Shown: positions 13,904-22,986, counted from the first letter of the stretch. The stretch: 26,690 nt of DNA from Clostridium sp. CAG:510 (GCA_000434615.1 FR880786.1:26509-53198); one strand, 5' to 3'. The notes: a model not told the origin generated them from the sequence alone. Numbers and translations are program-made.

Positions 13904-16900
13904 TTACACAAAGTCGAACAGGCTTATCTGGTTGGACTCCGGCAACCTGCCGAGCAGGTGCAGACTGTCCATCAGTTCGATGATGGTGCCGCTCACCTTG
14001 GTTCTCTGCTTGAAATCGTCCTTACTTAAGAACGGGCCGTCCTTGGCAGCTTCCACAATGGCATCCGCCGCTTTTTCCCCCAGACCGTCGATGCTGTTTA
14101 AGGAAGGCATCAGCTTGCCGTCCACAATCTGGAACAGTCTTGACTGGGCGCTGAAAATATCAATGGGCGTAAATTCAAATCCTCTGGCATACATTTCCTG
14201 TACGATTTTCATATCGCCGTAGGCATCCTTTTCCTTATTGGAAAGGCTGTCCATACGGGATTTATAATCCTTCATAATCGCCTCTAAGTGCTGCTGCCCC
14301 TGGCACATCAGCTCATAAGAAAACGCCTTGGCGCGGATACTGAAATAGGCCGCATAATACGCCAGCGGATAGTTGATTTTACAGTAGGCAATTCGCCATG
14401 CCATCATAACGTACGCCGCCGCGTGTGCCTTCGGGAACATGTATTTAATCTTTTTGCAGGACCAGATGTACCAGTCGGGAACATTCTTTTCCTTCATGGC
14501 TGCTTCCCACTCCGGCTTTAGGCCTTTTCCCTTACGCACGCTCTCCATGATGGTAAAGGATAGGGAGCTTTCCACGCCCTGGTTGATCAGGTAGATCATA
14601 ATATCGTCTCGACAGCAGATAGCCGTGGAAATGGTGGCTTTTCCCTCTAAAATAAGGGTCTGCGCATTGCCCAGCCATACGTCCGTTCCGTGACCCAGAC
14701 CGGAAATACGGATTAAGTCGGAAAACTGTTTGGGCTTTGTGTCAAGAAGCATCTGGATAACGAAATCCGTACCGAATTCCGGGATACCTAAGGAGCCCAC
14801 CGGCGTACCGCTTATCTGGGACGGTGTGATGCCAAGCGCTTCCGTATTCTGGAACAGGGACATAACCGCCTTGTCGTCCAGAGGGATTTTCGTGGGGTCG
14901 ATGCCCGTTAAATCCTGCAGCATACGAATCATGGTAGGATCATCGTGTCCGAGTATGTCAAGCTTTAACAGGTTGTGGTCAATGGAATGGTAATCGAAAT
15001 GGGTCGTTACCGTATCCGTTGTCATATCGTTTGCCGGATGCTGCACCGGGGTAAAGGAATTGATGTCCTGTCCCATGGGAAGCACGATGATACCGCCGGG
15101 ATGCTGTCCGGTACTTCTCCGGACGCCGGTACACCCCTGGGTAATCCGGTTGATTTCACAGGTTCTCTTGTGGATGCCTCTCTCCTCATAGTAATTCTTT
15201 ACATATCCGAATGCGGTTTTATCCGCAAGGGTCGCAATGGTACCGGCGCGGAAGGTCTGTCCGGCGCCGAAAATAACTTCTGTATATTTGTGCGCCTTGC
15301 TCTGGTATTCACCGGAGAAGTTTAGGTCGATATCCGGCTCCTTATCACCCTTAAATCCCAGGAAGGTTTCAAACGGAATGTCAAAGCCGTCCTTGATTAA
15401 CGGCTCTCCGCAGACCGGGCACACCTTATCCGGCATGTCGCATCCGGCATTGCCGGCAAACGCCTTTACCTCAGGGGAATCGAAATCGTAATAACGGCAC
15501 TTGGGGCAGCGGTAATGGGCGCTCAGGGAGTTAACCTCCGTAATACCTGCCATAAACGCCACCAGGGAGGAACCTACGGAACCACGGGAGCCTACTAAGT
15601 AGCCGTCCTCCACGGACTTCCACACTAACTTCTGGGCAATGATATACATAACCGCAAATCCGTTCGTAATAATGGAATGCAGTTCCTTTTCCAGACGGTC
15701 TTCTACGATTTTGGGCAGAGTATCCCCGTAAATTTCGTGAGCCCTGTTGTAGCAGATGGCGGTCAGCGTCTTGTCGGAATCGGGAATGACGGGAGGACAT
15801 TTATCCGGGCGCACCGGCGCAATGGTCTCTATCATATCCGCAATCATATTGGTGTTGGTAATGACAATCTCCTCCGCCTTTTCGCTGCCGAGATACTGGA
15901 ACTCCTCTAACATTTCCTCCGTGGTGCGCAGGTACAGCGGCGCCTGGTTGTCCGCATCGTCAAAGCCCTTGCCCGCCATAATAATACGGCGGTACACTTC
16001 GTCCTCCGGGTCTAAGAAATGCACATCGCAGGTTGCCACGACCGGCTTGTTGAACTGCTCGCCCAGTCTTACAATCCTTCGGTTGATGTCCTGAATATCC
16101 TCAACGGAATTGATATCCGGATGCTTGGGAGAGTCAATCATAAAGGCATTGTTGCCGCAGGGCTGGATTTCCAGATAGTCGTAAAAATCCACAATACCGG
16201 CTATTTCCTCTTCGCCCCTGTCCTCCAGGAGCGCCCGGTACAGCTCTCCCGCTTCGCAGGCGCTGCCGATGATAAGACCGTCCCTGTACTTGTTAATGGC
16301 ACTCTTCGGTATCTTGGGCTGGCGGCTGAAGTATTTTAAGTGGGACATGGATATCAGCCGGTACATGTTGATACGTCCCAAATCGTTTTTCGCTAAAATA
16401 ATGCAGTGGTAGGAATGCAGTCTGGCAATGTTTTCATCGGACGGCCTGGCAAAGGTATTCATTTCCGCCAGCGTCTTTAAGCCCTGCTCTTCCATCATCT
16501 TCATAAAATGCAGGAAAATATGCGCCGTTGCTTCCGCATCGTCCACCGCCCTGTGGTGGTTTTCCAAGGAAACATTGAACACCTTGCACAAAGCATCCAG
16601 GGTATGTTTGTTCTGCTCCGGCAGAAGAACTCTGGACATGATCATGGTATCCAGATAGGTGAAATCTGCCGGCAGGGAAAGCCTCCTGGCATTTTCCCGG
16701 ATAAATCCCGTATCGAAGGAAGCATTGTGCGCTACCAGCACGGCATCCTCGCAGAAGCTTAAAAACTGCGGCAGCACCGTTTCGATTTCCGGTGCATCCG
16801 CCACCATGCTGTCATTTATGCTGGTCAGCTTTTCAATGGCAAAAGGTATGGGAACCTTCGGGTTAATGAATGTGGAAAAACGGTCTGTAATCCTGCCGTC

Positions 16901-18562
16901 CTTTACTTTTACGGCGCCGATTTCAATGATTTTATTATGTACGGGAGAAAAGCCCGTGGTTTCGATATCAAATACCACAAAGGTCGTGCCGGCAATCTCC
17001 TGTCCCTTGTCGTTATTGGTAATTTCCTTTAAGTCGTCCACGATGTAGGCTTCCACACCGTAAATTACCTTGAAGAAATCCTGCTTGTCCGGCGCCGGTT
17101 CTCCCTTTTCCTTTCGTGCGTTTTTCTCTGCCTTATATAAATCGTCCCACACATGGTTGGCATCCGTGAAGCCCTGCACCACGCCGTGGTCGGTAATGGC
17201 AATGGCGGGATGTCCCCATTTGTAAGCACGTTTTACAATATCCTTGGCTTCGGAAACACCATCCATATCGCTCATCTTGGTATGGCAGTGCAGCTCCACT
17301 CTCTTTTTCACACTGTGATCGGAACGTGTCGTGGTAAAATCAGGAATCTTTTTAATCCCCGTAATGGAGCCGATGGATAATTCATGGTCAAACTTGTCCA
17401 GCATGGCAATGCCGTCCACCTTGATAAATTTACCCACCGCAAGTTCACCCGCCAGTTCTTTTGCAAACTCATTGGGACAGAACACCTTGGCGGAAATGGT
17501 ATCCGTAAAGTCTGTCACCGCAAAAATCAGAATGGATTTTTCGTTGTTCTTAAGCTCCCGGACTTCCAGTGACGTCACTCTTCCGCGGATGGTTACTTCT
17601 CCGATTTCTCCGATAATATCCACTATTTTCGTAACTTCTTTGTCAAAGTCCCTGCCGTACACCACATCCGGATTGTCGGAGCGCCTGATTCCTTTTTTGC
17701 CATCGCCGCCGTAAAAGCGGTCGCCCTTGCCTTTGAAGCCGCCCTTCTGGGAAAAACCTTTTCCGCCGGCATTCCGGTTTCCGGCTCCCGCCGAAACGCT
17801 TCCTCTGCCGTCGCCTGCTTGGGGAGCAGTGCTTCCTGTTTTTCCGGCTGCCTGACCTGCCTGCATCCTGCCCGCTTTTGCACCATTTTGACCATTTGAG
17901 TCATTTGCATTTTTTTCATCCGCTGTGGCAGTCTGTACGGCACTCTGCTGACCGCTTCCGTCATCGTCCCTGCCGTTTAAGGCACGCAGTCTCGCCGCAA
18001 TTTCCGCTACTTCCATGGAAAGCTTCTTTTCCTCTTCTTCGGCGAACCTGCTTTCCACCGGCTCTCTATAGTCAAATTTAATCACCACATCCACGCCGCA
18101 GCGCTCCTGGAACACCTTGTTCAGGATGCGGAGCATTTCCTCTTCCTTGCTTTTGGTGAGCACGCTTTCCTCCACGGTAAGCAAAATCTTCGCACTGTCC
18201 GGATAGGTAACCTCCGCCCCCCGCAACGCAACATACATAATATGGTCGTACTGCCGGAATTCCAAAAGAATGCTCTCCCAGTACGCATCCATCAGATTTT
18301 GCGGCGTATACTGGCTGGAAAGCTGAAACCTTTCGTATATCTTTACCGTCAGGTCGTTGTTCTTAAACAGCTGGTTCTTTATTTCATTTTCTGCTTTATA
18401 TACAATTTCCTTGGAAATCAGATGTTCACTGGAAATATAAATCCGTAAAAAATCCTTTTTGGATGTGCTGGTGATTTTCAGCACTTCCACATCCTCAAAC
18501 TGTCTGCCTACCTGCGTGGGCAGCTTCAGTCCCGCAAAAACTTCCAAAAACGCTTTACTCAT
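13904..18562 (-). CDS. polC: DNA polymerase III alpha subunit, PolC type
   Basis: Replicative polymerase of low-GC Gram-positive bacteria, 1552 residues. Order of parts: an N-terminal domain (about 1-195); a low-complexity linker (about 197-295) rich in Gly, Ala, Asn, Gln and Lys; an OB fold (about 320-405); a PHP domain beginning RVELHCHTKMSDMDG (about 421); an inserted DEDDh 3'-5' exonuclease with FVVFDIETTG (D532, E534) and a distal HRAVDDAEAT; the rest of PHP; a four-cysteine zinc module (CPKC...CPVC); and the polymerase domain with PDIDLNFSGEYQ. It is about 115 residues longer than B. subtilis PolC (1437), mostly because of the linker. AGGGA eight bases before the ATG at 18562 decides the start. 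It is the last gene of an operon with ispG. Confidence 0.97.
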   Translation of the reverse strand: MSKAFLEVFAGLKLPTQVGRQFEDVEVLKITSTSKKDFLRIYISSEHLISKEIVYKAENEIKNQLFKNNDLTVKIYERFQLSSQYTPQNLMDAYWESILLEFRQYDHIMYVALRGAEVTYPDSAKILLTVEESVLTKSKEEEMLRILNKVFQERCGVDVVIKFDYREPVESRFAEEEEKKLSMEVAEIAARLRALNGRDDDGSGQQSAVQTATADEKNANDSNGQNGAKAGRMQAGQAAGKTGSTAPQAGDGRGSVSAGAGNRNAGGKGFSQKGGFKGKGDRFYGGDGKKGIRRSDNPDVVYGRDFDKEVTKIVDIIGEIGEVTIRGRVTSLEVRELKNNEKSILIFAVTDFTDTISAKVFCPNEFAKELAGELAVGKFIKVDGIAMLDKFDHELSIGSITGIKKIPDFTTTRSDHSVKKRVELHCHTKMSDMDGVSEAKDIVKRAYKWGHPAIAITDHGVVQGFTDANHVWDDLYKAEKNARKEKGEPAPDKQDFFKVIYGVEAYIVDDLKEITNNDKGQEIAGTTFVVFDIETTGFSPVHNKIIEIGAVKVKDGRITDRFSTFINPKVPIPFAIEKLTSINDSMVADAPEIETVLPQFLSFCEDAVLVAHNASFDTGFIRENARRLSLPADFTYLDTMIMSRVLLPEQNKHTLDALCKVFNVSLENHHRAVDDAEATAHIFLHFMKMMEEQGLKTLAEMNTFARPSDENIARLHSYHCIILAKNDLGRINMYRLISMSHLKYFSRQPKIPKSAINKYRDGLIIGSACEAGELYRALLEDRGEEEIAGIVDFYDYLEIQPCGNNAFMIDSPKHPDINSVEDIQDINRRIVRLGEQFNKPVVATCDVHFLDPEDEVYRRIIMAGKGFDDADNQAPLYLRTTEEMLEEFQYLGSEKAEEIVITNTNMIADMIETIAPVRPDKCPPVIPDSDKTLTAICYNRAHEIYGDTLPKIVEDRLEKELHSIITNGFAVMYIIAQKLVWKSVEDGYLVGSRGSVGSSLVAFMAGITEVNSLSAHYRCPKCRYYDFDSPEVKAFAGNAGCDMPDKVCPVCGEPLIKDGFDIPFETFLGFKGDKEPDIDLNFSGEYQSKAHKYTEVIFGAGQTFRAGTIATLADKTAFGYVKNYYEERGIHKRTCEINRITQGCTGVRRSTGQHPGGIIVLPMGQDINSFTPVQHPANDMTTDTVTTHFDYHSIDHNLLKLDILGHDDPTMIRMLQDLTGIDPTKIPLDDKAVMSLFQNTEALGITPSQISGTPVGSLGIPEFGTDFVIQMLLDTKPKQFSDLIRISGLGHGTDVWLGNAQTLILEGKATISTAICCRDDIMIYLINQGVESSLSFTIMESVRKGKGLKPEWEAAMKEKNVPDWYIWSCKKIKYMFPKAHAAAYVMMAWRIAYCKINYPLAYYAAYFSIRAKAFSYELMCQGQQHLEAIMKDYKSRMDSLSNKEKDAYGDMKIVQEMYARGFEFTPIDIFSAQSRLFQIVDGKLMPSLNSIDGLGEKAADAIVEAAKDGPFLSKDDFKQRTKVSGTIIELMDSLHLLGRLPESNQISLFDFV

Positions 18563-18656
18563 TCTTATCGTCCCTGTTCCTTGTGCATGCGCATCCCGCA
18601 TTTTAATTCTGTTATGGCTGCCAGTTTTTGTTTCCTGCTTCTGTCATCGCTGCCGT

Positions 18657-19712
18657 TTATTCGTTCCAATGGTCAAGTTCCTGTTTCAGTGTGGAAATAA
18701 ACTCTGCCTCGGGGATTTTCTTCACCACTTCGCCTTTTTTTATAAGAAGACCTTCTCCGATTCCGCCGGCAATTCCCAAATCCGCCTCTTTTGCTTCCCC
18801 GGGACCGTTTACCACACAGCCCATAACCGCCACCTTGATATCCAGCGGATAATCGGCTACCATTTCTTCCACCTTGTTTGCCAGACCGATTAAGTCAATC
18901 TTGGTTCTGCCGCAGGTCGGACAGGAAACCACTTCAATGCCGCCTTTACGCAGTCCCAGGGTTCTGAGCAGCAGTTTTGCGGTTTTCACTTCTTCCACCG
19001 GGTCACCGCTTAAGGATACACGGATGGTGTCACCAATTCCTTCATATAAAATAATGCCAAGCCCGATACCGGACTTGATATTGCCGGACCATACCGTACC
19101 TGACTCCGTAATGCCCACATGCAGGGGATAGTTTGTTTTTTTTGCCAGAATTTCATGTGCCTTGATGCACATCATTACATCCGAAGATTTAATGCTGACC
19201 ACCAGATTGTCATATCCCATGTCCTCAATGAGCTGCACTTTGGAAAGAGCGCTTTCCACAATTCCTTCCGCCGTCACACCGTGGTATTTCTCCACTAATT
19301 CTTTTTCCAGAGAGCCGCTGTTTACCCCGATACGGATGGGAACATTTCTGTCCTTTGCCTCTTTTACCACACTGAGTACCTTTTCCCTGCTACCGATATT
19401 CCCCGGGTTGATACGGATTTTATCCGCTCCGTTTTCCATGGCGGCGATTGCCATCCTGTAATCAAAATGAATATCCGCCACCAGCGGAATGGTTATCTGC
19501 TTTTTAATTTCCGCTACCGCTTTCGCTGCTTCCATGGTCGGTACCGTACAGCGGATAATCTCACAGCCTGCTTTTTCCAGACGTTTAATCTGGGTGACCG
19601 TTTTCTCCACATCCTCCGTGGGGGTGTTTGTCATGGACTGTATCAAAACAGGATTGCCCCCTCCGATTACCCTGTCTCCTATTTTTATTACCTTTGTATG
19701 GTCTCTGTACAT
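18657..19712 (-). CDS. ispG: 4-hydroxy-3-methylbut-2-enyl diphosphate synthase (GcpE)
   Basis: Iron-sulfur enzyme of the non-mevalonate (MEP) isoprenoid pathway. It reduces the cyclic diphosphate MEcPP to HMBPP. The 351-residue protein has a TIM-barrel N-terminal half (LVADIHFDYRMA at 77-88, RINPGNIG at 100-107) and a C-terminal cluster domain whose [4Fe-4S] ligands are C264 and C267 (SCPTCGRTKID), C299 (MGCVVNGPGEA) and E306. This corresponds to the known C/C/C/E set in the E. coli enzyme. AAGGGG six bases before the ATG supports the start, which overlaps the end of the upstream gene by 25 bases and suggests translational coupling. polC follows 94 bases downstream. In many Clostridia dxr and rseP precede ispG, but here a tRNA-editing protein does. 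Confidence 0.97.
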   Translation of the reverse strand: MYRDHTKVIKIGDRVIGGGNPVLIQSMTNTPTEDVEKTVTQIKRLEKAGCEIIRCTVPTMEAAKAVAEIKKQITIPLVADIHFDYRMAIAAMENGADKIRINPGNIGSREKVLSVVKEAKDRNVPIRIGVNSGSLEKELVEKYHGVTAEGIVESALSKVQLIEDMGYDNLVVSIKSSDVMMCIKAHEILAKKTNYPLHVGITESGTVWSGNIKSGIGLGIILYEGIGDTIRVSLSGDPVEEVKTAKLLLRTLGLRKGGIEVVSCPTCGRTKIDLIGLANKVEEMVADYPLDIKVAVMGCVVNGPGEAKEADLGIAGGIGEGLLIKKGEVVKKIPEAEFISTLKQELDHWNE

Positions 19713-20272
19713 AAATTACCCCTTTCTTCGCCTTTTAAGGTTACCACCGTCATGTCATGATGCATGGCATTCAGTACCGGTCCGAAAGCATCCTTCGTTT
19801 TAAGCCGCAGGCTGGAAGTGTTGATGCAGGGATGACAGCCTAAATATTCTCCCTTTAACACATCCTCATCCACCAGCAGTCTGACTTTGTTTTCTTTGTC
19901 ATTCATAAGTCCCATAATACTCACGGAGCCCGGCGTAATGTCTAAAAATTCTTCCATAAACGCTTCTTCCGCAAAGGATAACCGTGCGCTTCCGATCTGC
20001 GCTGACAGCTCCTTTGTCTTGAAAGGCTTATCTCCCGGCATCATCAGCAGGTAAAACATAGTTTTCTGCCGGTTGCAAAGAAATAAATTTTTGCAGACAA
20101 CCGCCTCCAGTGCCTCATCTATTTTTTCACAGGCCTCCATGGTAAATGCCGCCTCATGGTCGATTCTTTCATACTCCACGCCTAAACTGTCCAGTAAATC
20201 ATACACTCGGATTTCTTTCTCCAGTCTGCCGGTCACATCCGCCGGTCTGCCCTTCTGTCTTGTATACATCAT
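19688..20272 (-). CDS. Prolyl-tRNA synthetase-associated editing domain protein (YbaK/ProX-type)
   Basis: A free-standing editing domain of about 194 residues. It resembles the INS/YbaK family of trans-acting deacylases that remove wrongly attached amino acids, usually alanine or cysteine, from tRNA-Pro. Visible landmarks are LGVEYERIDHEAAFTMEAC, the central KTMFYLLMMPGDKPFKTKELSAQIG, where the catalytic lysine of the family lies, and GSVSIMGLMND with LGCHPCINTSSLRLKT near the C-terminus. The annotated start is one of two adjacent ATG codons (20272, 20269), with AAAGG 5-8 bases upstream; an ATG further upstream at 20353 lies before the promoter -10 and is unlikely. It leads an operon with ispG and polC and overlaps ispG by 25 bases. 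The family is clear; the exact tRNA substrate is inferred. Confidence 0.88.
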   Translation of the reverse strand: MMYTRQKGRPADVTGRLEKEIRVYDLLDSLGVEYERIDHEAAFTMEACEKIDEALEAVVCKNLFLCNRQKTMFYLLMMPGDKPFKTKELSAQIGSARLSFAEEAFMEEFLDITPGSVSIMGLMNDKENKVRLLVDEDVLKGEYLGCHPCINTSSLRLKTKDAFGPVLNAMHHDMTVVTLKGEERGNLCTETIQR

Positions 20273-20312
20273 ATCTGCCTTTCTGTTCTTATGTAACTTC
20301 AATCTGTCTTTC

Positions 20313-20341
20313 ATTATACCGAAGCGCCGATTAACATTCAA
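20313..20341 (-). promoter_or_regulatory. Promoter of the editing protein / ispG / polC operon
   Basis: On the minus strand TTGAAT (20341-20336) is separated by 17 bases from a perfect TATAAT (20318-20313), about 40 bases before the gene start. It begins just after the terminator of the upstream TSUP gene. Confidence 0.8.
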
Positions 20342-20346
20342 GGAAA

Positions 20347-20382
20347 AAACCACCCGTTTTATGGTTTTAAAACGGATGGTTT
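20347..20382 (-). terminator. Terminator of the marR-TSUP operon
   Basis: On the minus strand a 15-bp stem (arms 20382-20368 and 20361-20347, one G-U pair) with a 6-base loop is followed by a T run (20349-20344). It lies about 60 bases after the TSUP stop. Confidence 0.85.
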
Positions 20383-20441
20383 CTGATATATTTGCTGTGT
20401 CAGATTTTCTGTTTTCTATCAGCTAAGTTTCCCAGTCCTTA

Positions 20442-21218
20442 TCATACAAACAGGGAGAACGAAAGCACCACAATTCCCAGAATGACAAGGATAATACCGG
20501 TAGCACGGTTCAATGTCTTAGGCGTTGCCTTATTGGCAAACAATGCAGCTATTCTTGCCCAAAGCAGGGTAAATACCACGCAAAGCCCGAATACCAGCCA
20601 GTCCGGCTGTCCGCCGATGGCAAAATGGGAGACTGCACCTGTAAGTGCTGTAAATGTCATGATAAATACGCTGGTTCCTACCGCCGTTTTCAGTTCATAG
20701 CCTAAAACACTGGTCAGGATAAGCAGCATCATCATGCCACCGCCTGCACCGACAAAACCGCAGATGAGTCCAATCATTATACCGCAGATCAGGGACTGGA
20801 TGGCTCTCTTTTTTGCAGATACTCCCTGCATGCTTTCCTTTGTCGTCATAACCGGCTTCACGATAAATTTAATTCCCAGTAAAAAGGTCATGAACACGGA
20901 AAAATTACCCATGGTTGTCGAAGGTACAAGACTTGCCAGATAGCTTCCCACAACGGTAAATGTCAGGACACTTCCCATCATGATAAGTCCGTTTTTAATA
21001 TCCAGATTCTTGTTTTTTCCGTAAGTATATGCCGAAACGGCGCTTGCCAGTACATCCGATGACAGGGCAATTCCCACTGCCATATACGGGTCCACATGCA
21101 AAAAAGTAATCAGCATGGGGCTGATGACGGCTGCTGCGCTCATACCCGCAAAGCCGGTTCCCAGACCGGCACCCATTCCCGCAAAAAATGTTACCAAAAT
21201 TGTTATCAGTAATTTCAT
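20442..21218 (-). CDS. TSUP-family permease (TauE/SafE-like)
   Basis: A 258-residue integral membrane protein with about eight hydrophobic segments in two similar halves. Each half starts with a glycine-rich stretch (GAGLGTGFAGMSAAAV near 16-31; GLICGFVGAGGGMMMLL near 149-165), the repeated hallmark of the TSUP family. These permeases export or import small sulfur- or carbon-containing anions such as sulfite, sulfoacetate or thiosulfate; the substrate is not readable here. Its ATG overlaps the TGA of the MarR gene (ATGA), so the two are translationally coupled, and the permease is the likely target or partner of that regulator. A strong terminator follows. Confidence 0.9.
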   Translation of the reverse strand: MKLLITILVTFFAGMGAGLGTGFAGMSAAAVISPMLITFLHVDPYMAVGIALSSDVLASAVSAYTYGKNKNLDIKNGLIMMGSVLTFTVVGSYLASLVPSTTMGNFSVFMTFLLGIKFIVKPVMTTKESMQGVSAKKRAIQSLICGIMIGLICGFVGAGGGMMMLLILTSVLGYELKTAVGTSVFIMTFTALTGAVSHFAIGGQPDWLVFGLCVVFTLLWARIAALFANKATPKTLNRATGIILVILGIVVLSFSLFV

Positions 21219-21661
21219 ACTCCATCCGTCCTTTCCTCTTTTATAACCAGGTCCATATTATGACTGATGATATTAAGAGTTTTTATAAAGTTTTCTTTTC
21301 CCTCTTCATCGGTATTTTCAAACAAAGTCCCCATAAATTTTTCCTGTACTTTTTTTCCTTTTTCCACGACCGGTCCCGCTTTTTCCGTGCACATAAGTAA
21401 TGTTTTCCGCCTGTCGTCCTTTGCCTCTTCTCTCACAAGAAAGCCGTCTTTTACCAGCCTGTCCACATGCATGGACACCAGATTTGCCTTGATATTTCTG
21501 ATTTCCACAATGTCGGATGCCGTCTTGTATTCGGGGTTGTTTCCCAAAAACATCAGAATGTCAAATGCCGTCTGCGGAAGCCCAAACTCTTTGCAGACCG
21601 GCTTGCAGGCTATCCTGTATGCCTGCCCGAACTTGCGTATAAGCTCCAATCCTATGTTCAT
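21215..21661 (-). CDS. MarR-family transcriptional regulator
   Basis: A 148-residue winged-helix regulator. The central DNA-binding part runs from LPQTAFDILMFLGNN through TASDIVEIRNIKANLVSMHVDRLVKDGFLVREEAKDDRRKTLL (about 28-92); the DDRR wing is the family signature. The N- and C-terminal helices form the dimer interface. GAGGTG five bases before the ATG at 21661 decides the start; the open frame extends upstream over the promoter and is not coding. It is the first gene of a two-gene operon with the TSUP permease, and MarR proteins commonly repress their own operon in response to a small ligand. The ligand is unknown. Confidence 0.9.
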   Translation of the reverse strand: MNIGLELIRKFGQAYRIACKPVCKEFGLPQTAFDILMFLGNNPEYKTASDIVEIRNIKANLVSMHVDRLVKDGFLVREEAKDDRRKTLLMCTEKAGPVVEKGKKVQEKFMGTLFENTDEEGKENFIKTLNIISHNMDLVIKEERTDGV

Positions 21662-21716
21662 TCCTGCACCTCTTTCATTTGCTTCATATGTGAATATTTC
21701 ATTTTTGAACTTTTTA

Positions 21717-21745
21717 AGTATACAACCTTTCCATGTAAAAATCAA
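21717..21745 (-). promoter_or_regulatory. Promoter of the marR-TSUP operon
   Basis: On the minus strand TTGATT (21745-21740) and TATACT (21722-21717) are 17 bases apart. Just downstream are two short inverted repeats, ACTT-AAA-AAGT overlapping the -10 and TTCA-AAAA-TGAA after it. Either could be a MarR operator, but both are weak. Confidence 0.75.
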
Positions 21746-21750
21746 GCAGC

Positions 21751-21798
21751 AAAAAGGGGCTGTCGCACTGGCAAATATTTTTGCCGGGCGGCAGTCCC
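21751..21798 (-). terminator. Terminator after the lipoprotein gene
   Basis: On the minus strand GGGACTGCCGC (21798-21788) pairs with GCGACAGCCCC (21766-21756) with two mismatches. The inner GGCAAA / TTTGCC forms a second perfect stem, and TTTTT follows (21755-21751). It is about 50 bases after the stop of the gene at 21850. Confidence 0.75.
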
Positions 21799-21849
21799 TC
21801 CACTGTCTTCCTGTGATAAAAGTTTAGCTCGCAAAACTTTTCCTATTTT

Positions 21850-22968
21850 TTAATACTGGGAAGCCTCCAGTAATTTCTTGCTTACTCTTGTCTGCACTTC
21901 AAGGTAATACGCAAGTTCGGCATCATTCATGTCATTGCTTTCCCATTGTTCAAACTTTTCCATCATATCAGCATATTTGTTCATGTAATCTGCATAATCC
22001 GTTAACAGATTCATATCCGTAGGATTTTCCGAATATTTTTTCATGAACGCAACGTATTCATCCATAAACGCTTCGTAGCTGTCCATGGCTTTCTTAAAGT
22101 CACTTCTTATCTCTCCCTGTTCCTTGTCCGGTGCCCCGGATGGAGCCGGTGTTTCTTCCGGTTTCTGACTTTCCTCCGGCTCCTGGCTTTCTTCCGGTTC
22201 CTGACTTACTTCCGGTTCCTGACTCTCTTGTGTAGTTTCTGTGGCAGGGTATGGTGCCTCATCGGCGTTTTTTTCCTCTGATGCTTCCGCCTCAATGGTT
22301 ATGATATTGTTGCCTAAATAATCTATACTGACATGGCAGCCGTCTTCATCATCTGCCCGGTAATAGGTGTCCCCTTTCTCATAGCCTATAGTAAAGCCCT
22401 TTTTCATACATTCTGCAACGTAGGCGTCATAATCAGTCTTACCGGTGTTTCCAACATACAGGAAAAAATGATTTTCATATTCATACGAATACCTGCCAAT
22501 CGTAGATTCCGGCCGGGGAAGATGTTGTCCAAGCTCACTTACCGGCCAGGTTATGCTTTCTAATTGCAGCGGAGCCTTCAGCCGAATGCTCATACCACTG
22601 CCGTTCTGCATCAACTGCAGGAAATATCCCTCTTCATTATAGGCTTCATAGGATATCAGGTCTTCCGCTGCATCCACCGTAAATCCTTTTTGGATGCAGG
22701 CATCCTTATACTCCTCATATTCTTTATCACTTATTTTGTTTATAGACAGATAGAATTCCTCGTCTGTATTTTCATATAATTTTCCCTTGCCCGTCGGAGG
22801 TTCCGGTAACAGTTCACGCATTACCACATCCGTCCATTTATTCTTTTTTTGTCCGCTGCTGCAGGAAACGGCAGCAATAATGATGACTACAATCATGACC
22901 AGATTTCCGATAAGCAGCCACTTTTTATTTATTTTTCCGTCTTTCTCTTTTCTCGTTTCTTTCTTCAT
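21850..22968 (-). CDS. Membrane-anchored or lipoprotein of unknown function (DUF6591-like C-terminus)
   Basis: A 372-residue exported protein. A basic N-terminus (1-16) is followed by a hydrophobic segment (17-35) ending AAVSCSSG. The cysteine at 36 could be a lipid site, but the box is not canonical, so a plain membrane anchor is possible. Two similar units of about 80 residues follow (about 55-130 and 140-228), both built as EF/HFFLxV..YDAY/YEEY..C..KGFT. Then comes an acidic, Pro/Gln/Glu/Ser-rich stalk with SQEPEE repeats (about 240-285), and a helical C-terminal domain (AMDSYEAFMDEYVAFMKKY and DLAY-type repeats) that I recall as DUF6591 of Clostridia. Function unknown. AAGGA before the ATG supports the start; it lies 18 bases after the zinc-ribbon gene and is the last gene of that operon. 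Confidence 0.75.
   Translation of the reverse strand: MKKETRKEKDGKINKKWLLIGNLVMIVVIIIAAVSCSSGQKKNKWTDVVMRELLPEPPTGKGKLYENTDEEFYLSINKISDKEYEEYKDACIQKGFTVDAAEDLISYEAYNEEGYFLQLMQNGSGMSIRLKAPLQLESITWPVSELGQHLPRPESTIGRYSYEYENHFFLYVGNTGKTDYDAYVAECMKKGFTIGYEKGDTYYRADDEDGCHVSIDYLGNNIITIEAEASEEKNADEAPYPATETTQESQEPEVSQEPEESQEPEESQKPEETPAPSGAPDKEQGEIRSDFKKAMDSYEAFMDEYVAFMKKYSENPTDMNLLTDYADYMNKYADMMEKFEQWESNDMNDAELAYYLEVQTRVSKKLLEASQY
22156..22227 (-). repeat. Four 18-bp tandem repeats coding the SQEPEE stalk
   Basis: Four consecutive 18-base units (22156-22173, 22174-22191, 22192-22209, 22210-22227), each a variant of TTCCGGTTCCTGACTTNC on the plus strand, encode the Ser-Gln-Glu-Pro-Glu-Glu stalk of the lipoprotein. 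Whole-codon units keep the frame if the number changes, so stalk length may vary between strains. Confidence 0.85.
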
Positions 22969-22986
22969 ATAATTCCTTTTTCCTCC

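Noticed and set aside
13641..14222. Open frame of 193 codons on the plus strand
   Set aside because: It is antisense to the tyrS T-box leader and the polC C-terminus, resembles no family, and has no ribosome site. It is a shadow of real features.
18563..18656. Extra gene or promoter between ispG and polC
   Set aside because: The 94-base gap holds no good ORF, no clear -35/-10 pair and no hairpin. An in-frame ATG at 18601 for polC lacks a ribosome site.
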